Shown: positions 28,044 through 37,715, counted from the stretch's first letter. The stretch is 64,000 nt of DNA from Rhodococcus sp. ARC_M5 (GCF_022810405.1 NZ_JALGQE010000018.1:25076-89075), one strand, 5' to 3'. Numbers and translations: made by a program. The notes: generated by a model from the sequence alone, not told the origin.

Positions 28044-30410
28044 GTGTCAGTTGGAAAAACCGTGGCGAAGCTCGCCGGATGTTCAGCGCTCGCCGGTGCC
28101 TTGCTCGCCGGCGTGATGTTCCCCTTGGCCGGCGGGTTCGGGTACGCCTCCAACCGCGCCGCCGATACCGTCGACAACGTCTCCGCCGAGCTGGTCGAGG
28201 GCGCAGTGCCCGCCGTCTCGACGATGACCGACATCAACGGCAACCCCATCGCGTGGTTGTACGAGCAGCGCCGATTCGAGGTGCCGAGCGACCAGATCTC
28301 CAACGAGATGAAGCTCGCCATCGTCTCGATCGAGGACCGCCGCTTCGCCGAGCATCAGGGCGTGGATTGGCAGGGCACGCTGCGCGCGTTCCTGACCAAC
28401 ACCACCAGCGGGCAGGTGGAACAGGGCGCGTCCACCATCGATCAGCAGTACGTGAAGAACTATCAGCTGCTCGTGGTGGCCAAGACCGACGCCGAGCGTC
28501 GCGCAGCCATCGAGACGACGCCCGCTCGTAAGATCCGCGAGATCCGGATGGCGCTGACGCTGGACAAGGAACTCACCAAGGACGAGATCCTCACCCGGTA
28601 CCTCAACCTGGTGCCGTTCGGCAACGCGTCCTTCGGCATCCAGGACGCGGCCCAGACGTACTTCGGCATCGACGCCAGCCAGCTCAGCGCCGTCCAGGCC
28701 GCGATGCTCGCGGGCATGGTGCAGTCCAGCTCCGCCCTCAACCCGTATACCAACGAACAGGGCGTCATCGACCGCCGGAACACCGTGCTCGACACGATGA
28801 TCCAGAACCTCCCCGAACGCGCCGCCGAGCTGGAGGCCCTCAAGTCCGAGCCGCTCGGCGTGCTGCCGGACCCCCAGACCCTGCCCCGAGGATGCATCGC
28901 GGCAGGCGACCGCGGGTTCTTCTGCGACTACGCGTTGGAATACCTCGCCAATGCCGGAATCAGCCAGGAGCAGATCGACAAGGGCGGGTACCTCATCCGC
29001 ACGACACTCGATCCTGCTGTGCAGAACTCCACCAAGGCCGCTCTGGTCGGGAACACCAGTCCCTCGCTCGACGGTGTCGCCACCGTGATGAACGTCGTCG
29101 CACCGGGCCAGGACCAGCATCGGGTGCTCGCGATGGGCAGCAGCCGCACCTACGGCCTCGATGCCGACGCCGACGAAACCGTGCAGCCGCAACCGCACTC
29201 TCTGGTCGGTAACGGAGCAGGCTCCATCTTCAAGGTCTTCACCACCGCTGCCGCCATGGAGCGCGGACTCGGCACGAGCGCGACTCTGCAGGTGCCGAAA
29301 CGCGTGGAGGTCAAGGGTGTCGGCGACGGCGGAGCCAGAAACTGCCCCGCTGCCACCTACTGCGTGGAGAACGCGGGCAATTACCCACCCTCGCTGTCCA
29401 TCACCGACGCACTGGCTCAGTCACCCAACACCGCGTTCGTGAAGCTGATCGAGTCCGTCGGCGTCACGCCTACGGTCGACATGGCCGTCCGCCTCGGCCT
29501 GCGCTCGTACAACGATCCGGGTTCGTCGGGCACCGATCAGTCGATGGCCGACTTCCAGAAGAGTCAGAATCTCGGCTCGTTCACCCTCGGACCCACCTGG
29601 GTGAACCCACTGGAGCTGTCCAACGTGGCTGCCACGTTGGCGTCCGGCGGCAAATGGTGCCCGCCCACGCCCATCGACTCGATCTTCGACCGCGACGGAA
29701 AGCCCGTTCCGGTGGCTCACCAGGCATGTGAGCAGGTCGTCGAGCCCGGTCTGGCGAACACCCTCGCCAACGCTATGAGCAAGGACGACCAGGCAGGCGG
29801 AACGTCTGCATCGGCCGCTGCCTCCGCCGGCTGGAACCTGCCGATGGCCGGTAAGACCGGAACGACCGAGTCGAACCGGTCCTCCGGCTTCCTCGGGTTC
29901 ACCAACAACTACGCCGCGGCCGTCTACACCTACGGCGACTCACCGACGCCCAGCGAGATCTGCTCGTTCCCGCTGCGCCCCTGCGGCTCGGGCAACCTGT
30001 TCGGCGGCAACGAGCCGGCACGGACGTGGTTCGACGCGATGGCCCCGATCGCCACCAACTTCGGGCCCGTCACGCTGCCACCCGTCGACCAGAAGTACGT
30101 CCGCGGCTCGGCCAACGGCCAGGTTCCCGATGTCACCGGTCAGAGCCAGTCGTCTGCGACGTCCACGCTGCAGAGTGCGGGCTTCCAGGTGACGGCGGTG
30201 ACGACGGCCGCTCAGGCTGCACGCGGCACCGTGGTGTCGACGTCGCCGTCGGGCTCGGCGGTCCCCGGATCGAACATCACGATCTATGTCAGTGACGGTT
30301 CGGTTCGACCTGCCCCGGCCCCGGCACCGGCCCTGCCGAGCATTCAGATACCGGACCTGCCGCCGGGCATCCAGATCCCGGCGATTCCCGGTATCACCGT
30401 TCCTCGCTAG
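28044..30410 (+). CDS. ponA2: Bifunctional penicillin-binding protein PonA2
   Basis: Class A PBP of 788 residues that polymerises and cross-links peptidoglycan. After an N-terminal membrane anchor comes the GT51 glycosyltransferase (IEDRRFAEHQGVDW, EQGASTIDQQYVKNY, RKIREIRMALTLDKELTKDE), then the transpeptidase with SxxK in GAGSIFKVFTT, SPN in SPNTAF and KTGTTE, and one PASTA domain (VPDVTGQSQSSATSTLQSAG) ahead of a Pro-rich tail. The GTG at 28044 fits the N-terminus of Rv3682; the longer frame enters the whiB4 promoter region. Confidence 0.95.
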   Translation: MSVGKTVAKLAGCSALAGALLAGVMFPLAGGFGYASNRAADTVDNVSAELVEGAVPAVSTMTDINGNPIAWLYEQRRFEVPSDQISNEMKLAIVSIEDRRFAEHQGVDWQGTLRAFLTNTTSGQVEQGASTIDQQYVKNYQLLVVAKTDAERRAAIETTPARKIREIRMALTLDKELTKDEILTRYLNLVPFGNASFGIQDAAQTYFGIDASQLSAVQAAMLAGMVQSSSALNPYTNEQGVIDRRNTVLDTMIQNLPERAAELEALKSEPLGVLPDPQTLPRGCIAAGDRGFFCDYALEYLANAGISQEQIDKGGYLIRTTLDPAVQNSTKAALVGNTSPSLDGVATVMNVVAPGQDQHRVLAMGSSRTYGLDADADETVQPQPHSLVGNGAGSIFKVFTTAAAMERGLGTSATLQVPKRVEVKGVGDGGARNCPAATYCVENAGNYPPSLSITDALAQSPNTAFVKLIESVGVTPTVDMAVRLGLRSYNDPGSSGTDQSMADFQKSQNLGSFTLGPTWVNPLELSNVAATLASGGKWCPPTPIDSIFDRDGKPVPVAHQACEQVVEPGLANTLANAMSKDDQAGGTSASAAASAGWNLPMAGKTGTTESNRSSGFLGFTNNYAAAVYTYGDSPTPSEICSFPLRPCGSGNLFGGNEPARTWFDAMAPIATNFGPVTLPPVDQKYVRGSANGQVPDVTGQSQSSATSTLQSAGFQVTAVTTAAQAARGTVVSTSPSGSAVPGSNITIYVSDGSVRPAPAPAPALPSIQIPDLPPGIQIPAIPGITVPR

Positions 30411-30420
30411 TGCCAGCGGC

Positions 30421-30466
30421 AGTGGTGTGATTAGGGCCCTCCTGGGGCACGTAATCACACCACTGC
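30421..30466. repeat. Intergenic palindrome, copy 1
   Basis: Perfect 14-bp arms (30421-30434/30453-30466) with an 18-base loop, between convergent ponA2 and the yqeY-like gene. The arm CAGTGGTGYGRTTA recurs at 60301 and, inverted, at 61430, preceded by GTGCCnGCGG in all three. It probably acts as a bidirectional terminator. Confidence 0.8.
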
Positions 30467-30476
30467 GCGCAGCGCA

Positions 30477-30941
30477 CTACAGACGGTCTTTGACGGCCTT
30501 CGACAGTCGCGATCCGTCGGCCTTGCCCGCGGCGAGTCCCGACGCGACCTTCATGACCTGACCCATCTGCTTCATCGCCGGTCGCTCCCCCAGGTCCTCG
30601 GCGACCTGCGCGATCGCGGTGTCGACGATGGTGGCCAGCTCCTCGTCCGTGAGCGGAGTGGGCAGGTACTCGTTGATGATCTGTGCTTCTGCATGCTCGT
30701 TGGCAGCGAGCTCGCCGCGTCCGTTCTGCGTGTAGATCTCGGCCGATTCGCCGCGCTTCTTCGCTTCCTTGGCAAGCACTTTGAGAACGTCGTCGTCCGT
30801 CAGATCGTGGGCCTCCTTACCGGAGACCTCCTCGGTCTGGATGGCGGCGAGAATCATGCGCAGCGTTGCCAAGCGGAGTTTGTCCTTCGCCTTCATCGCT
30901 GCGGTCAGGTCGGTACGGAGGCGAGCCTTGAGTTCGGACAT
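30477..30941 (-). CDS. GatB/YqeY domain protein
   Basis: A 154-residue YqeY-like protein: N-terminal helical domain (LKARLRTDLTAAMKAKDKLR, TLRMILAAIQ) and C-terminal helices related to the tail domain of GatB, suggesting tRNA contact. The precise role is unknown. The ATG at 30941 is the natural start (MSELKARL). It is divergent from the metallophosphoesterase. Confidence 0.85.
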   Translation of the reverse strand: MSELKARLRTDLTAAMKAKDKLRLATLRMILAAIQTEEVSGKEAHDLTDDDVLKVLAKEAKKRGESAEIYTQNGRGELAANEHAEAQIINEYLPTPLTDEELATIVDTAIAQVAEDLGERPAMKQMGQVMKVASGLAAGKADGSRLSKAVKDRL

Positions 30942-31003
30942 GGCGGAAACGCTACGCGGCGCAGTCGCCGGCTCGCACGTCCATATCCGGTTGCTGCCGT
31001 ATC

Positions 31004-32065
31004 GTGGATGAGGTGTCCGCACAATTCAGTCCCTCGTTTCTCCCTACCTCGACCCAACTGCGCGGTGCCTCCACGCAACTGCGCTCGGTTGCCGAGCACG
31101 CGCGAGACGCCGTCAGAGCGTCGCCGCTGAAGAGTTCGGTGATCGGGACCGCGGGAGCCGCGGCGTTGAGCGTCGGATATGCCACGCTCATCGAGCGCAA
31201 TGCGTTCACGCTGCGTGAGACGTCGATGGCGGTGCTGGAACCGGGTTCGGCGACTCTGCGCGTACTCCACATCAGCGACCTGCACATGATGCCCGGCCAG
31301 CGGATGAAGCAGAACTGGCTACGCGAACTGGACCGGCTCGAGCCCGATCTGGTCGTCAACACCGGCGACAATCTCTCCCACCAGCGCGCCGTCCCCAGTG
31401 TCGTGCAGGCACTGGGACCGATGCTTGCGCGTCCCGGCCTGTTCGTGTTCGGCAGCAACGACTACTTCGCGCCCAAGCCGAAGAACCCGTTCAAGTACTT
31501 CGACAAGAACCACAAGCGCACGACGGGCGAATCGCTGCCGTGGCGTGATCTGCGCGCGGCGTTCTCCGAGCGCGGCTGGCTCGACGTGACGCACGTGCGT
31601 CGCGAGCTCGAGGTCGCCGGGGTACGCATCGCGGCTGCCGGCGTCGACGATCCCCACCTGAAGCGCGACCGGTACGACACCATCGCCGGGCAGCCCAATC
31701 CATTGGCCGACCTGCGCCTGGGCATCACGCACTCACCGGAGCCGCGGGTGTTGGACAAGTTCGCCCAGGACGGATACGACCTCGTCCTCGCCGGACACAC
31801 CCATGGAGGCCAGCTGTGCCTGCCGTTCTACGGCGCGCTGGTGACGAACTGCGAGATCGACCGATCCCGGGTGAAGGGTCCGTCCCAGTGGGGCGCTCAC
31901 ACCCAGCTGCACGTCTCCGCAGGCGTCGGAACCTCGCCCTACGCGCCGGCACGCTTCTGCTGCCGGCCCGAAGCCACCCTGATCACCCTGACTCCGGCCC
32001 CCAGAATGGGTCCGAAAAACGTCTCCGACGAGGGCGTTTCGCGTTCCGAGGCAGTCGTGAGTTAG
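31004..32065 (+). CDS. Membrane-associated metallophosphoesterase
   Basis: Calcineurin-like phosphoesterase of 353 residues, counterpart of Rv3683. Metal motifs are [22 protein letters not shown] in place of the usual GNHD, THSPEP and [13 protein letters not shown]. An N-terminal hydrophobic stretch ([18 protein letters not shown]) may anchor it. The related YkuE-type enzymes act on lipid head groups, but the substrate here is open. GTG start at 31004; a second GTG lies three codons later. Confidence 0.85.
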   Translation: MDEVSAQFSPSFLPTSTQLRGASTQLRSVAEHARDAVRASPLKSSVIGTAGAAALSVGYATLIERNAFTLRETSMAVLEPGSATLRVLHISDLHMMPGQRMKQNWLRELDRLEPDLVVNTGDNLSHQRAVPSVVQALGPMLARPGLFVFGSNDYFAPKPKNPFKYFDKNHKRTTGESLPWRDLRAAFSERGWLDVTHVRRELEVAGVRIAAAGVDDPHLKRDRYDTIAGQPNPLADLRLGITHSPEPRVLDKFAQDGYDLVLAGHTHGGQLCLPFYGALVTNCEIDRSRVKGPSQWGAHTQLHVSAGVGTSPYAPARFCCRPEATLITLTPAPRMGPKNVSDEGVSRSEAVVS

Positions 32066-32082
32066 ACTTCTCCAGCGGTACA

Positions 32083-32156
<74 letters not shown>

Positions 32157-32169
32157 CAGTTGGACAGAG

Positions 32170-32199
32170 AAAAAGGACCCACTCGCGTGGGTCCTTTTT
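32170..32199 (+). terminator. Intrinsic terminator after tRNA-Pro
   Basis: A-rich 5' arm and U-rich 3' arm enclose GGACCCAC/GTGGGTCC with a TCGC loop and end in TTTTT, a textbook rho-independent terminator 13 bases after the tRNA. Confidence 0.92.
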
Positions 32200-32227
32200 C
32201 TTTGCCCGATCGACGCTACTGTGAGTC

Positions 32228-32653
32228 ATGCCGACACCAACCCGCGTTCATGTCACCCATCGGTTCTCCTCGCCTCCCGACGTCGTCTTCGCGGCATTGT
32301 CCGAACACGAGAACCTGGGCCCATTGTTCTTGGCGAAGATCGACCGTGTGCGCGACGGCGACACCTCGCGCAACGGAGTCGGCTCTACCCGGAGTCTCAA
32401 GCTCGGGCCGATGCCCGCGTTCGAGGAAACCACCATCACGTCCGAGCCCAACTCGCTGATCGAGTACCGCATCACCAAGGGCGGTCCGCTACGTGGGCAC
32501 TGGGGCGTGCAGAAGTTGACGCCCACCGCCGACGGCGGCACCGAGCTCGACTACACGATCGGATTCGACGCGCCCGTCCCCGGACTCGCTGCAATCGTCG
32601 GTAAGGCACTGACGTCGAGCATCTCGAAGAACTTGTCCCGGCTGGCTCCGTAG
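32228..32653 (+). CDS. SRPBCC-fold protein
   Basis: A 141-residue START-like/polyketide-cyclase-type protein (VTHRFSSPPDVVFAALSEHE at the N-terminus, SISKNLSRLA at the end). Such proteins form a hydrophobic ligand pocket; the ligand is unknown. First gene after the synteny break at the tRNA. Confidence 0.75.
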   Translation: MPTPTRVHVTHRFSSPPDVVFAALSEHENLGPLFLAKIDRVRDGDTSRNGVGSTRSLKLGPMPAFEETTITSEPNSLIEYRITKGGPLRGHWGVQKLTPTADGGTELDYTIGFDAPVPGLAAIVGKALTSSISKNLSRLAP

Positions 32654-32666
32654 GACACCACACGAC

Positions 32667-32705
32667 GACGAGACCCCGATCGAAGACATCGATCGGGGTC
32701 TCGTC
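32667..32705. terminator. 17-bp perfect hairpin between convergent genes
   Basis: Arms 32667-32683 and 32689-32705 with an AGACA loop separate the SRPBCC gene and the F420 oxidoreductase operon; U-rich on neither side beyond a short A-run, but the position fits a bidirectional terminator. Confidence 0.75.
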
Positions 32706-32716
32706 GAAAAGTCGGG

Positions 32717-33688
32717 TCAGCTGGACGCAGCGCGCAGCTTCTCCAGCAGCGGGCCTGCGGCCTCGGCCAGGAAGCGTTCCTGAGTTTCGTCGCCCACCTG
32801 CACGAGTGCGATGTCGGTGTACCCGGCTTCCCAGTACGGCTTCACGGCCTCGACGATGGCGTCGAGGTCCGGTCCACACGGAATCGTCTCGGCCACATCC
32901 TCTTTGCGCACGAACTTGGTGGCTCCAGCGAATCCCGCCGTCGTCGGAAGATCGGCGTTGACGGCCCAGCCACCGGCGAACCAGCGGAATCGATCGTGTG
33001 CGCGATCGATGGCCGCGTCCTTGTCCGGATCCCAGGAGATGGGGATCTGGCCGATGGAGCGTGCCGGTCCTTCGTGGTTGTCCGACCACGCCTTGACGAG
33101 GTCGGCGTCGGGTTCGGTGGCAATGAGGTGATCGCCGTACTCGGCGAACCGTGCCACGGCCTTCTCGCCGCCGGCTGCGATACCGATCGGCACCCCACCC
33201 TCGGGCATGTCCCAGATCCGGGCGGAGTCGACGCGAAAGTGCTTGCCGTCGTAGGTGACCAGGCCGCCGGCGTGCAGTGCCCTGATGATCTCCAGCGCCT
33301 CGACGAACATGTCCTGCCGCTTGTCGATGGACGGCCAGCCCTCGCCTACGACGTGCTCGTTGAGGTTCTCACCGCTGCCGAGGCCGAGGGTGAAGCGTCC
33401 GTCGGCCAGGATCTGCAGCGTCGCGGCCTTCTGTGCGACGACGGCCGGGTGGTACCTGATGATCGGGCACGTCACGTACGTCATCAGCTCGACGCGTTCG
33501 GTGGCCTGAGCCACCGCACCCAATGTGGTCCAGGCGTAGGGCGAATGCCCCATCGACGACAGCCACGGCGAGTAGTGGTCACTGGCGACCTCGAAGTCGA
33601 AGCCGACCTTCTCGGCACCGACTGCGTACTGCACCAGCTCTTTCGGGCCGCTCTGCTCGGTCATCAAGGTGTATCCGAAATTGGTCAT
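32717..33688 (-). CDS. F420-dependent LLM-class oxidoreductase
   Basis: Luciferase-like monooxygenase-fold enzyme of 323 residues, close to the F420-dependent glucose-6-phosphate dehydrogenase-like subgroup. Features include ASDHYSPWLSSMGHSPYAWT, the bulge region VTCPIIRYHPAVVAQKAATL and LGLGSGENLNEHVVGEGWPS. It should use coenzyme F420 as hydride carrier; substrate uncertain. Last gene of a four-gene minus-strand run HAD-GH15-SDR-LLM, nine bases after the SDR. Confidence 0.85.
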   Translation of the reverse strand: MTNFGYTLMTEQSGPKELVQYAVGAEKVGFDFEVASDHYSPWLSSMGHSPYAWTTLGAVAQATERVELMTYVTCPIIRYHPAVVAQKAATLQILADGRFTLGLGSGENLNEHVVGEGWPSIDKRQDMFVEALEIIRALHAGGLVTYDGKHFRVDSARIWDMPEGGVPIGIAAGGEKAVARFAEYGDHLIATEPDADLVKAWSDNHEGPARSIGQIPISWDPDKDAAIDRAHDRFRWFAGGWAVNADLPTTAGFAGATKFVRKEDVAETIPCGPDLDAIVEAVKPYWEAGYTDIALVQVGDETQERFLAEAAGPLLEKLRAASS

Positions 33689-33697
33689 AGGTATCTC

Positions 33698-34498
33698 CTA
33701 GATAGTTGCGACGGAACCGGCGTCGACTCGGTAGTTCGATCCGTTGACGAAGGACGCGCGATCCGAGCACAGGAACGTGATCACCGAGGCAACCTCCTTG
33801 GGCTCACCGCGGCGTCCGAGTTCCATGTACGGACGCTCCTCGTCGAGGAAGCTCTCGATGGCCCCGTCGCGGTCGGTTCCCTTTTCTTCGGCGCGCTTGT
33901 CCATCATCGCGTCGGTCATCGGGGTGTGAATGAATGCCGGCGAGACCGCATTGACCAGCAGGCCCTCCGACGCGTAGCTGCGTGAGAGCCCCTTGGCCAG
34001 GGCCAGGACCCCAGCTTTGGCTGAGCAGTAGGGCAATTCGTCGTCGTACGGCTGCACGGCGTCCTCGGAGGTCAGCAACACGACGCGTCCCCAGCCGCCG
34101 CGTCGGAGCGCAGGCAGGAATGCCCGCAGCAGCCGAACAGGCCCCATCAGGTCGATGTCGAGGGTGGACCGCCAGCCCTCCTCGTCGATCTCGTGGAACA
34201 GTCCCTGAGCGCCGGTCACACCGGAGGATTGCACGAGAATATCGATGTCGCCCACGGCCCGCTGCGTCTGCGCCGCCAAGTTCTCGACGGCCTCAGTGTC
34301 GGTCACGTCCGCAGCGAACGCGAACAACTGCCCCTCCGCTGCTTCGAGTTGCGCTGCAGCGTCGTCGAGCGAGGTCTGATCCTTGTCGCTGATCACAACC
34401 CGAACACCCTCGGCCAACAGCATTTTCGCGGTGTGCCAGCCGATGCCGGAGTCCGCTCCGGTCACCAGTGCTGTTCTACCGTCGATTCCCAGATCCAT
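33698..34498 (-). CDS. SDR-family oxidoreductase
   Basis: Classical short-chain dehydrogenase of 266 residues. Cofactor motif TGADSGIG, Asp in VVISDKDQTSLDD suggesting NAD(H), a NNAG-like QSSGVTG, catalytic Ser in LLTSEDAVQPY and YxxxK in PYCSAKAGVLAL. The C-terminus has the usual NGSNYRVDAGSV. It sits between GH15 and LLM genes on the same strand. Confidence 0.87.
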   Translation of the reverse strand: MDLGIDGRTALVTGADSGIGWHTAKMLLAEGVRVVISDKDQTSLDDAAAQLEAAEGQLFAFAADVTDTEAVENLAAQTQRAVGDIDILVQSSGVTGAQGLFHEIDEEGWRSTLDIDLMGPVRLLRAFLPALRRGGWGRVVLLTSEDAVQPYDDELPYCSAKAGVLALAKGLSRSYASEGLLVNAVSPAFIHTPMTDAMMDKRAEEKGTDRDGAIESFLDEERPYMELGRRGEPKEVASVITFLCSDRASFVNGSNYRVDAGSVATI

Positions 34499-34527
34499 AC
34501 AATCCCACTTTGCTTTCGAGGTCGATG

Positions 34528-36327
34528 TCAGGCCGTGGCGTCGTGCGAGCGCGCGATGGTCAACGCCGCATTTACCAGGGCCAGGTGGCTCAAGCCCTGC
34601 GGGAAGTTACCCAGAAACGATCCATCCGAAGCATCGATCATTTCGCTGTACAGCCCGACGTCGTTGGACATCTCCACCAACTGGTCCATCAAGGCCTTCG
34701 CCTCGTCGTCGCGTCCCACGCACGACAGAGCCGACACCCGCCAGAACGCGCAGGCCACGAAGGTGACCTCTTCCTCGGCAACTCCGCTGTAGCGATACAT
34801 CAACGGTCCGGCACCGAGCTCGTCACCGAGCGCATCGATGGTGGACGAGAGACGTTCTCCACGATCGAAATCCATCTCGGCGGCCAACAGCACGGATGCG
34901 TCGAGTCCGTCGGCACCCGGGTACGCGAGATAGGCCTGACGCTCGTCGGACCAACACTCGGTCTCGATGTAGTGCCGGATGCGTTCCTTCTCGGCCTTCC
35001 ATCGATCCGGTATGCCCGGGATCTCCCCCGCCTCGGCAAGGTGCACGGCGCAGTCGAGCGCTTGCCAACAGCCCAATTTGGAGCTGGTGTAGTGCTGTTC
35101 GTCCTCGAGCTCCCAGATTCCGGCGTCCTTGCGCTGCCACGAATCACAGGCCTCGTCGGCGATGGTGGCCAGCAGTCGACCGGTCTGCGCGTCGAGAATG
35201 TTCCCCGCGTCCACGTACTGCCGGATGATCGAGAACAGGTCGCCGAAGATCATCAACTGCAGTTGGTCCGCCGCAGCGTTGCCGTTCACCACCGGCCCGA
35301 TGCCGCGCCAGCCGGGAACGTCGGGTTGTTCCGTGCCACCGGGCAATTCGCCGCCGAGAGTGTAGAAGACGTTGACCAACGGATCGTTGGCACGGATCAC
35401 CTTCAGCAGCCACGCCACCGCCGCATGGATCTCCTCGCGAAGACCGAATCGTTGCAGCGCGCGGATGGTGTACGCGGCATCACGAACCCACGCGTAGCGG
35501 TAGTCCCAATTCTTGCCACCGGTCCGGTTCTCGGGAAGGGAGGTCGTCGCAGCAGCCGCGATCGCACCGGACGGGCTGTGTAACAGCAACTTCAGCGCGA
35601 GCGCACTCCGAGCCACGTGCTCCGACCACGGCCCGTCGTACGAGAATTCGTCGGACCAGACGCGCCAGTTGTCGATGGTCCGGTCGATCCCCTCGTCCAC
35701 GTGCTGCGGATCGGGCAGCGGCAACGGCTCGTTCTCCGTCCCTACGACACCCAGTACGTGCCGCGAGCCCGGGTGGGTATCGAAAACGCCACCGATGTCG
35801 CGGTCGGCCACGTGCACGTCCTCGATGCCCAGAGTCCGCACCGCCAAGGTCAATCCGTCCACGCGCAGAACGGTGCCGTGCTCGGTGTCGTACGCCCACG
35901 GCGATGCGATGCCGAGCATGGTGCCCGGCGCCACGGACCAGGCCAATTCGACAGTGCCGTCGAGTCCCTCGACGCGACGCGCCAACTCCACCCAGGGCAA
36001 CCGTCCGGCCACGCCCGTGTTGAGCGAGTCCGTGATCCGGACGGTACCGGTGTCGGTACGGAACGTCGTGCTCAGAACGTTTGTGCCAGCGACGAATTCG
36101 CGCCCGACGGTGAATTCGCCTGTCGGCGTCAGTTCGATGTAGCCGCCGTGTGGCGCGTCGAGCAGCGCTGCGAACGGCGGCGGTGAGTCGAGATTCGGAA
36201 CCGGGAACCAGTCGATCCGGCCGTCGTCGGCGATCATCGCGACAGTACGGCCGTCGCCGATTGCGCCGTAGCTCTCGATGGGAACGTAACCGTCGACCCT
36301 GGGGTACGGCTTGCGGAACTCGTTCAA
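34528..36327 (-). CDS. GH15-family glycoside hydrolase, trehalase-like
   Basis: A 599-residue protein with the trehalase-like N-terminal domain (YVPIESYGAIGDGRTVAMIA) and the (alpha/alpha)6 GH15 catalytic domain carrying GGKNWDYRYAWVRDAAYTIR, the family signature. Mycobacterial relatives include an acid trehalase needing phosphate; glucoamylase activity is the alternative. No signal peptide, so cytosolic. The start is a TTG overlapping the HAD stop (TTGA), which decides the N-terminus MNEFRKPYPRVDG. Confidence 0.85.
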   Translation of the reverse strand: MNEFRKPYPRVDGYVPIESYGAIGDGRTVAMIADDGRIDWFPVPNLDSPPPFAALLDAPHGGYIELTPTGEFTVGREFVAGTNVLSTTFRTDTGTVRITDSLNTGVAGRLPWVELARRVEGLDGTVELAWSVAPGTMLGIASPWAYDTEHGTVLRVDGLTLAVRTLGIEDVHVADRDIGGVFDTHPGSRHVLGVVGTENEPLPLPDPQHVDEGIDRTIDNWRVWSDEFSYDGPWSEHVARSALALKLLLHSPSGAIAAAATTSLPENRTGGKNWDYRYAWVRDAAYTIRALQRFGLREEIHAAVAWLLKVIRANDPLVNVFYTLGGELPGGTEQPDVPGWRGIGPVVNGNAAADQLQLMIFGDLFSIIRQYVDAGNILDAQTGRLLATIADEACDSWQRKDAGIWELEDEQHYTSSKLGCWQALDCAVHLAEAGEIPGIPDRWKAEKERIRHYIETECWSDERQAYLAYPGADGLDASVLLAAEMDFDRGERLSSTIDALGDELGAGPLMYRYSGVAEEEVTFVACAFWRVSALSCVGRDDEAKALMDQLVEMSNDVGLYSEMIDASDGSFLGNFPQGLSHLALVNAALTIARSHDATA

Positions 36328-37016
36328 GCACTTGCCTTTTCGCCGGAATAGATGGGGCTTTTCTCGATGTTGGCCAGCAGATCGGCCGGGTCGTCGAACA
36401 CCGCTACTGCTCCCGCTTCGAGCAATTCGCCGCGCGAGATACCGCCACTGCGAACGCCGATGGCGCGTACGCCCGCGCGACCGGCCGATTCGATGTCCCA
36501 CACACTGTCGCCCACCATCAGTGCGTCGACAGCCTGGACGCCTGCCCGCTCGAGTGCGACCGCGATGATGTCGGGCTCGGGCTTGGCGACCTCGGCATCG
36601 TCACCGCTCGTCACCACTTCGACGGAATCCTCGACCTCGAGCAGATCGCGCAACGTGGACAGTTCGCTCTCGGGAGCCGACGTTGCGAGCACGACGGTGA
36701 CTCCTCGAGAATTCAAGTCCGCCAACAGTTCCCGAGCACCGGGTAGCACTTCGAGATCTGCCGACGCTGCGGCGTAGTACTCACCGTGCAGCCTCTTCGC
36801 CTCACCGGCCAGCGCGCTGTCCGATGATCCGACGAGCGCCCCGAGCAATTTCGACCCATCCATCCCGATGCTCCGGTGGATTCGCCACGACGGAACAGGC
36901 CGGCCGGCCTCACGAAAAGCACGCGACCAGGCGTCGACGTGCACGTAGTTGGAATCGACGAGGGTGCCGTCGATGTCGAGCAGAACTGCGTCGACCGTCG
37001 GCTTGGAAACAGGCAT
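36324..37016 (-). CDS. HAD-family phosphatase, beta-PGM-like
   Basis: HAD superfamily hydrolase of 230 residues with motif I LLDIDGTLVDSNYVHVDAW, a four-helix cap, motif II ATSAPESE, and motif III/IV with KPEPDIIAVALE and MVGDSVWDIESA. Sugar-phosphate phosphatases and beta-phosphoglucomutases look like this, which would fit the coupled GH15 enzyme in trehalose or glucan turnover. ATG at 37016; an upstream ATG is possible but lies near the dps terminator. Confidence 0.82.
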   Translation of the reverse strand: MPVSKPTVDAVLLDIDGTLVDSNYVHVDAWSRAFREAGRPVPSWRIHRSIGMDGSKLLGALVGSSDSALAGEAKRLHGEYYAAASADLEVLPGARELLADLNSRGVTVVLATSAPESELSTLRDLLEVEDSVEVVTSGDDAEVAKPEPDIIAVALERAGVQAVDALMVGDSVWDIESAGRAGVRAIGVRSGGISRGELLEAGAVAVFDDPADLLANIEKSPIYSGEKASA

Positions 37017-37051
37017 GTCCGTCGGATACCCGGGGGTGATGCAGGCAAACA

Positions 37052-37082
37052 ACAGGCCCCCCGCTGTGCGCGAGGGGCCTGT
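37052..37082 (-). terminator. Terminator downstream of dps
   Basis: A 9-bp perfect stem ACAGGCCCC/GGGGCCTGT followed on the minus strand by TTGTTTG, 16 bases after the dps stop. Confidence 0.75.
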
Positions 37083-37097
37083 CGAAGCGAAGAAACG

Positions 37098-37571
37098 TCA
37101 GCTTGCCTGGGCCTGCCACATCCAGTGCAGCTGCTCGAGCCGAGCTGTGATGCCGATGAGCAGGTCCTGCGTCACCGGATCGGCTTCGCCGGTGTCGGCG
37201 ATGCGTCCGCGAAGACGCTCGACGACGGCCGCGATGTTGTCGACGACGGCCGGTACGACCTCACTGTCCTGAGTCCATCCGGCACCGAAGCCCTTGGTGC
37301 CCGCCGTCGAGGAGACGGTGGCTGCGCGACCATCGGGGCTGACCCCGATAGCGGTGGCGCGCTCGGCAGCCTGGTCGGTGAATTCACGTGCGGCCGTGAC
37401 CAACTCGTCGAGCTCGAGGTGCACCGACCGGAAGTTCTTACCGATCACGTTCCAGTGCGCCTGCTTCGCGATGAGCGAGAGGTCGATGAGATCGACCACG
37501 GTCCCCTGAAGAGCGTCGCCGGCAATTTTCTGCTGACCTGCGTCGAGGGTGCTGGTGATGGGGTTCGTCAT
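37098..37571 (-). CDS. dps: Dps-family DNA-protection ferritin
   Basis: A 157-residue dodecameric mini-ferritin that oxidises and stores iron using hydrogen peroxide. The intersubunit ferroxidase site is visible as AKQAHWNVIGKNF with the following HLELDEL. The ATG at 37571 has GGGAGG nine bases upstream; an earlier ATG adds 12 unlikely residues. Neighbours are catalase and FurA, so this is a peroxide-defence group. Confidence 0.92.
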   Translation of the reverse strand: MTNPITSTLDAGQQKIAGDALQGTVVDLIDLSLIAKQAHWNVIGKNFRSVHLELDELVTAAREFTDQAAERATAIGVSPDGRAATVSSTAGTKGFGAGWTQDSEVVPAVVDNIAAVVERLRGRIADTGEADPVTQDLLIGITARLEQLHWMWQAQAS

Positions 37572-37715
37572 GATGTGGCCTCCCTGCCGTTGGACGACGG
37601 TATGCATCGCACACCATTATTGTTCTTCCGTCTGTACTACACAACGGCATGTGGCCACGCGTTGTTCCGGATCGACGCCATCATCGCTGTGACGCCGATC
37701 CCAGGGTCGAACGGA

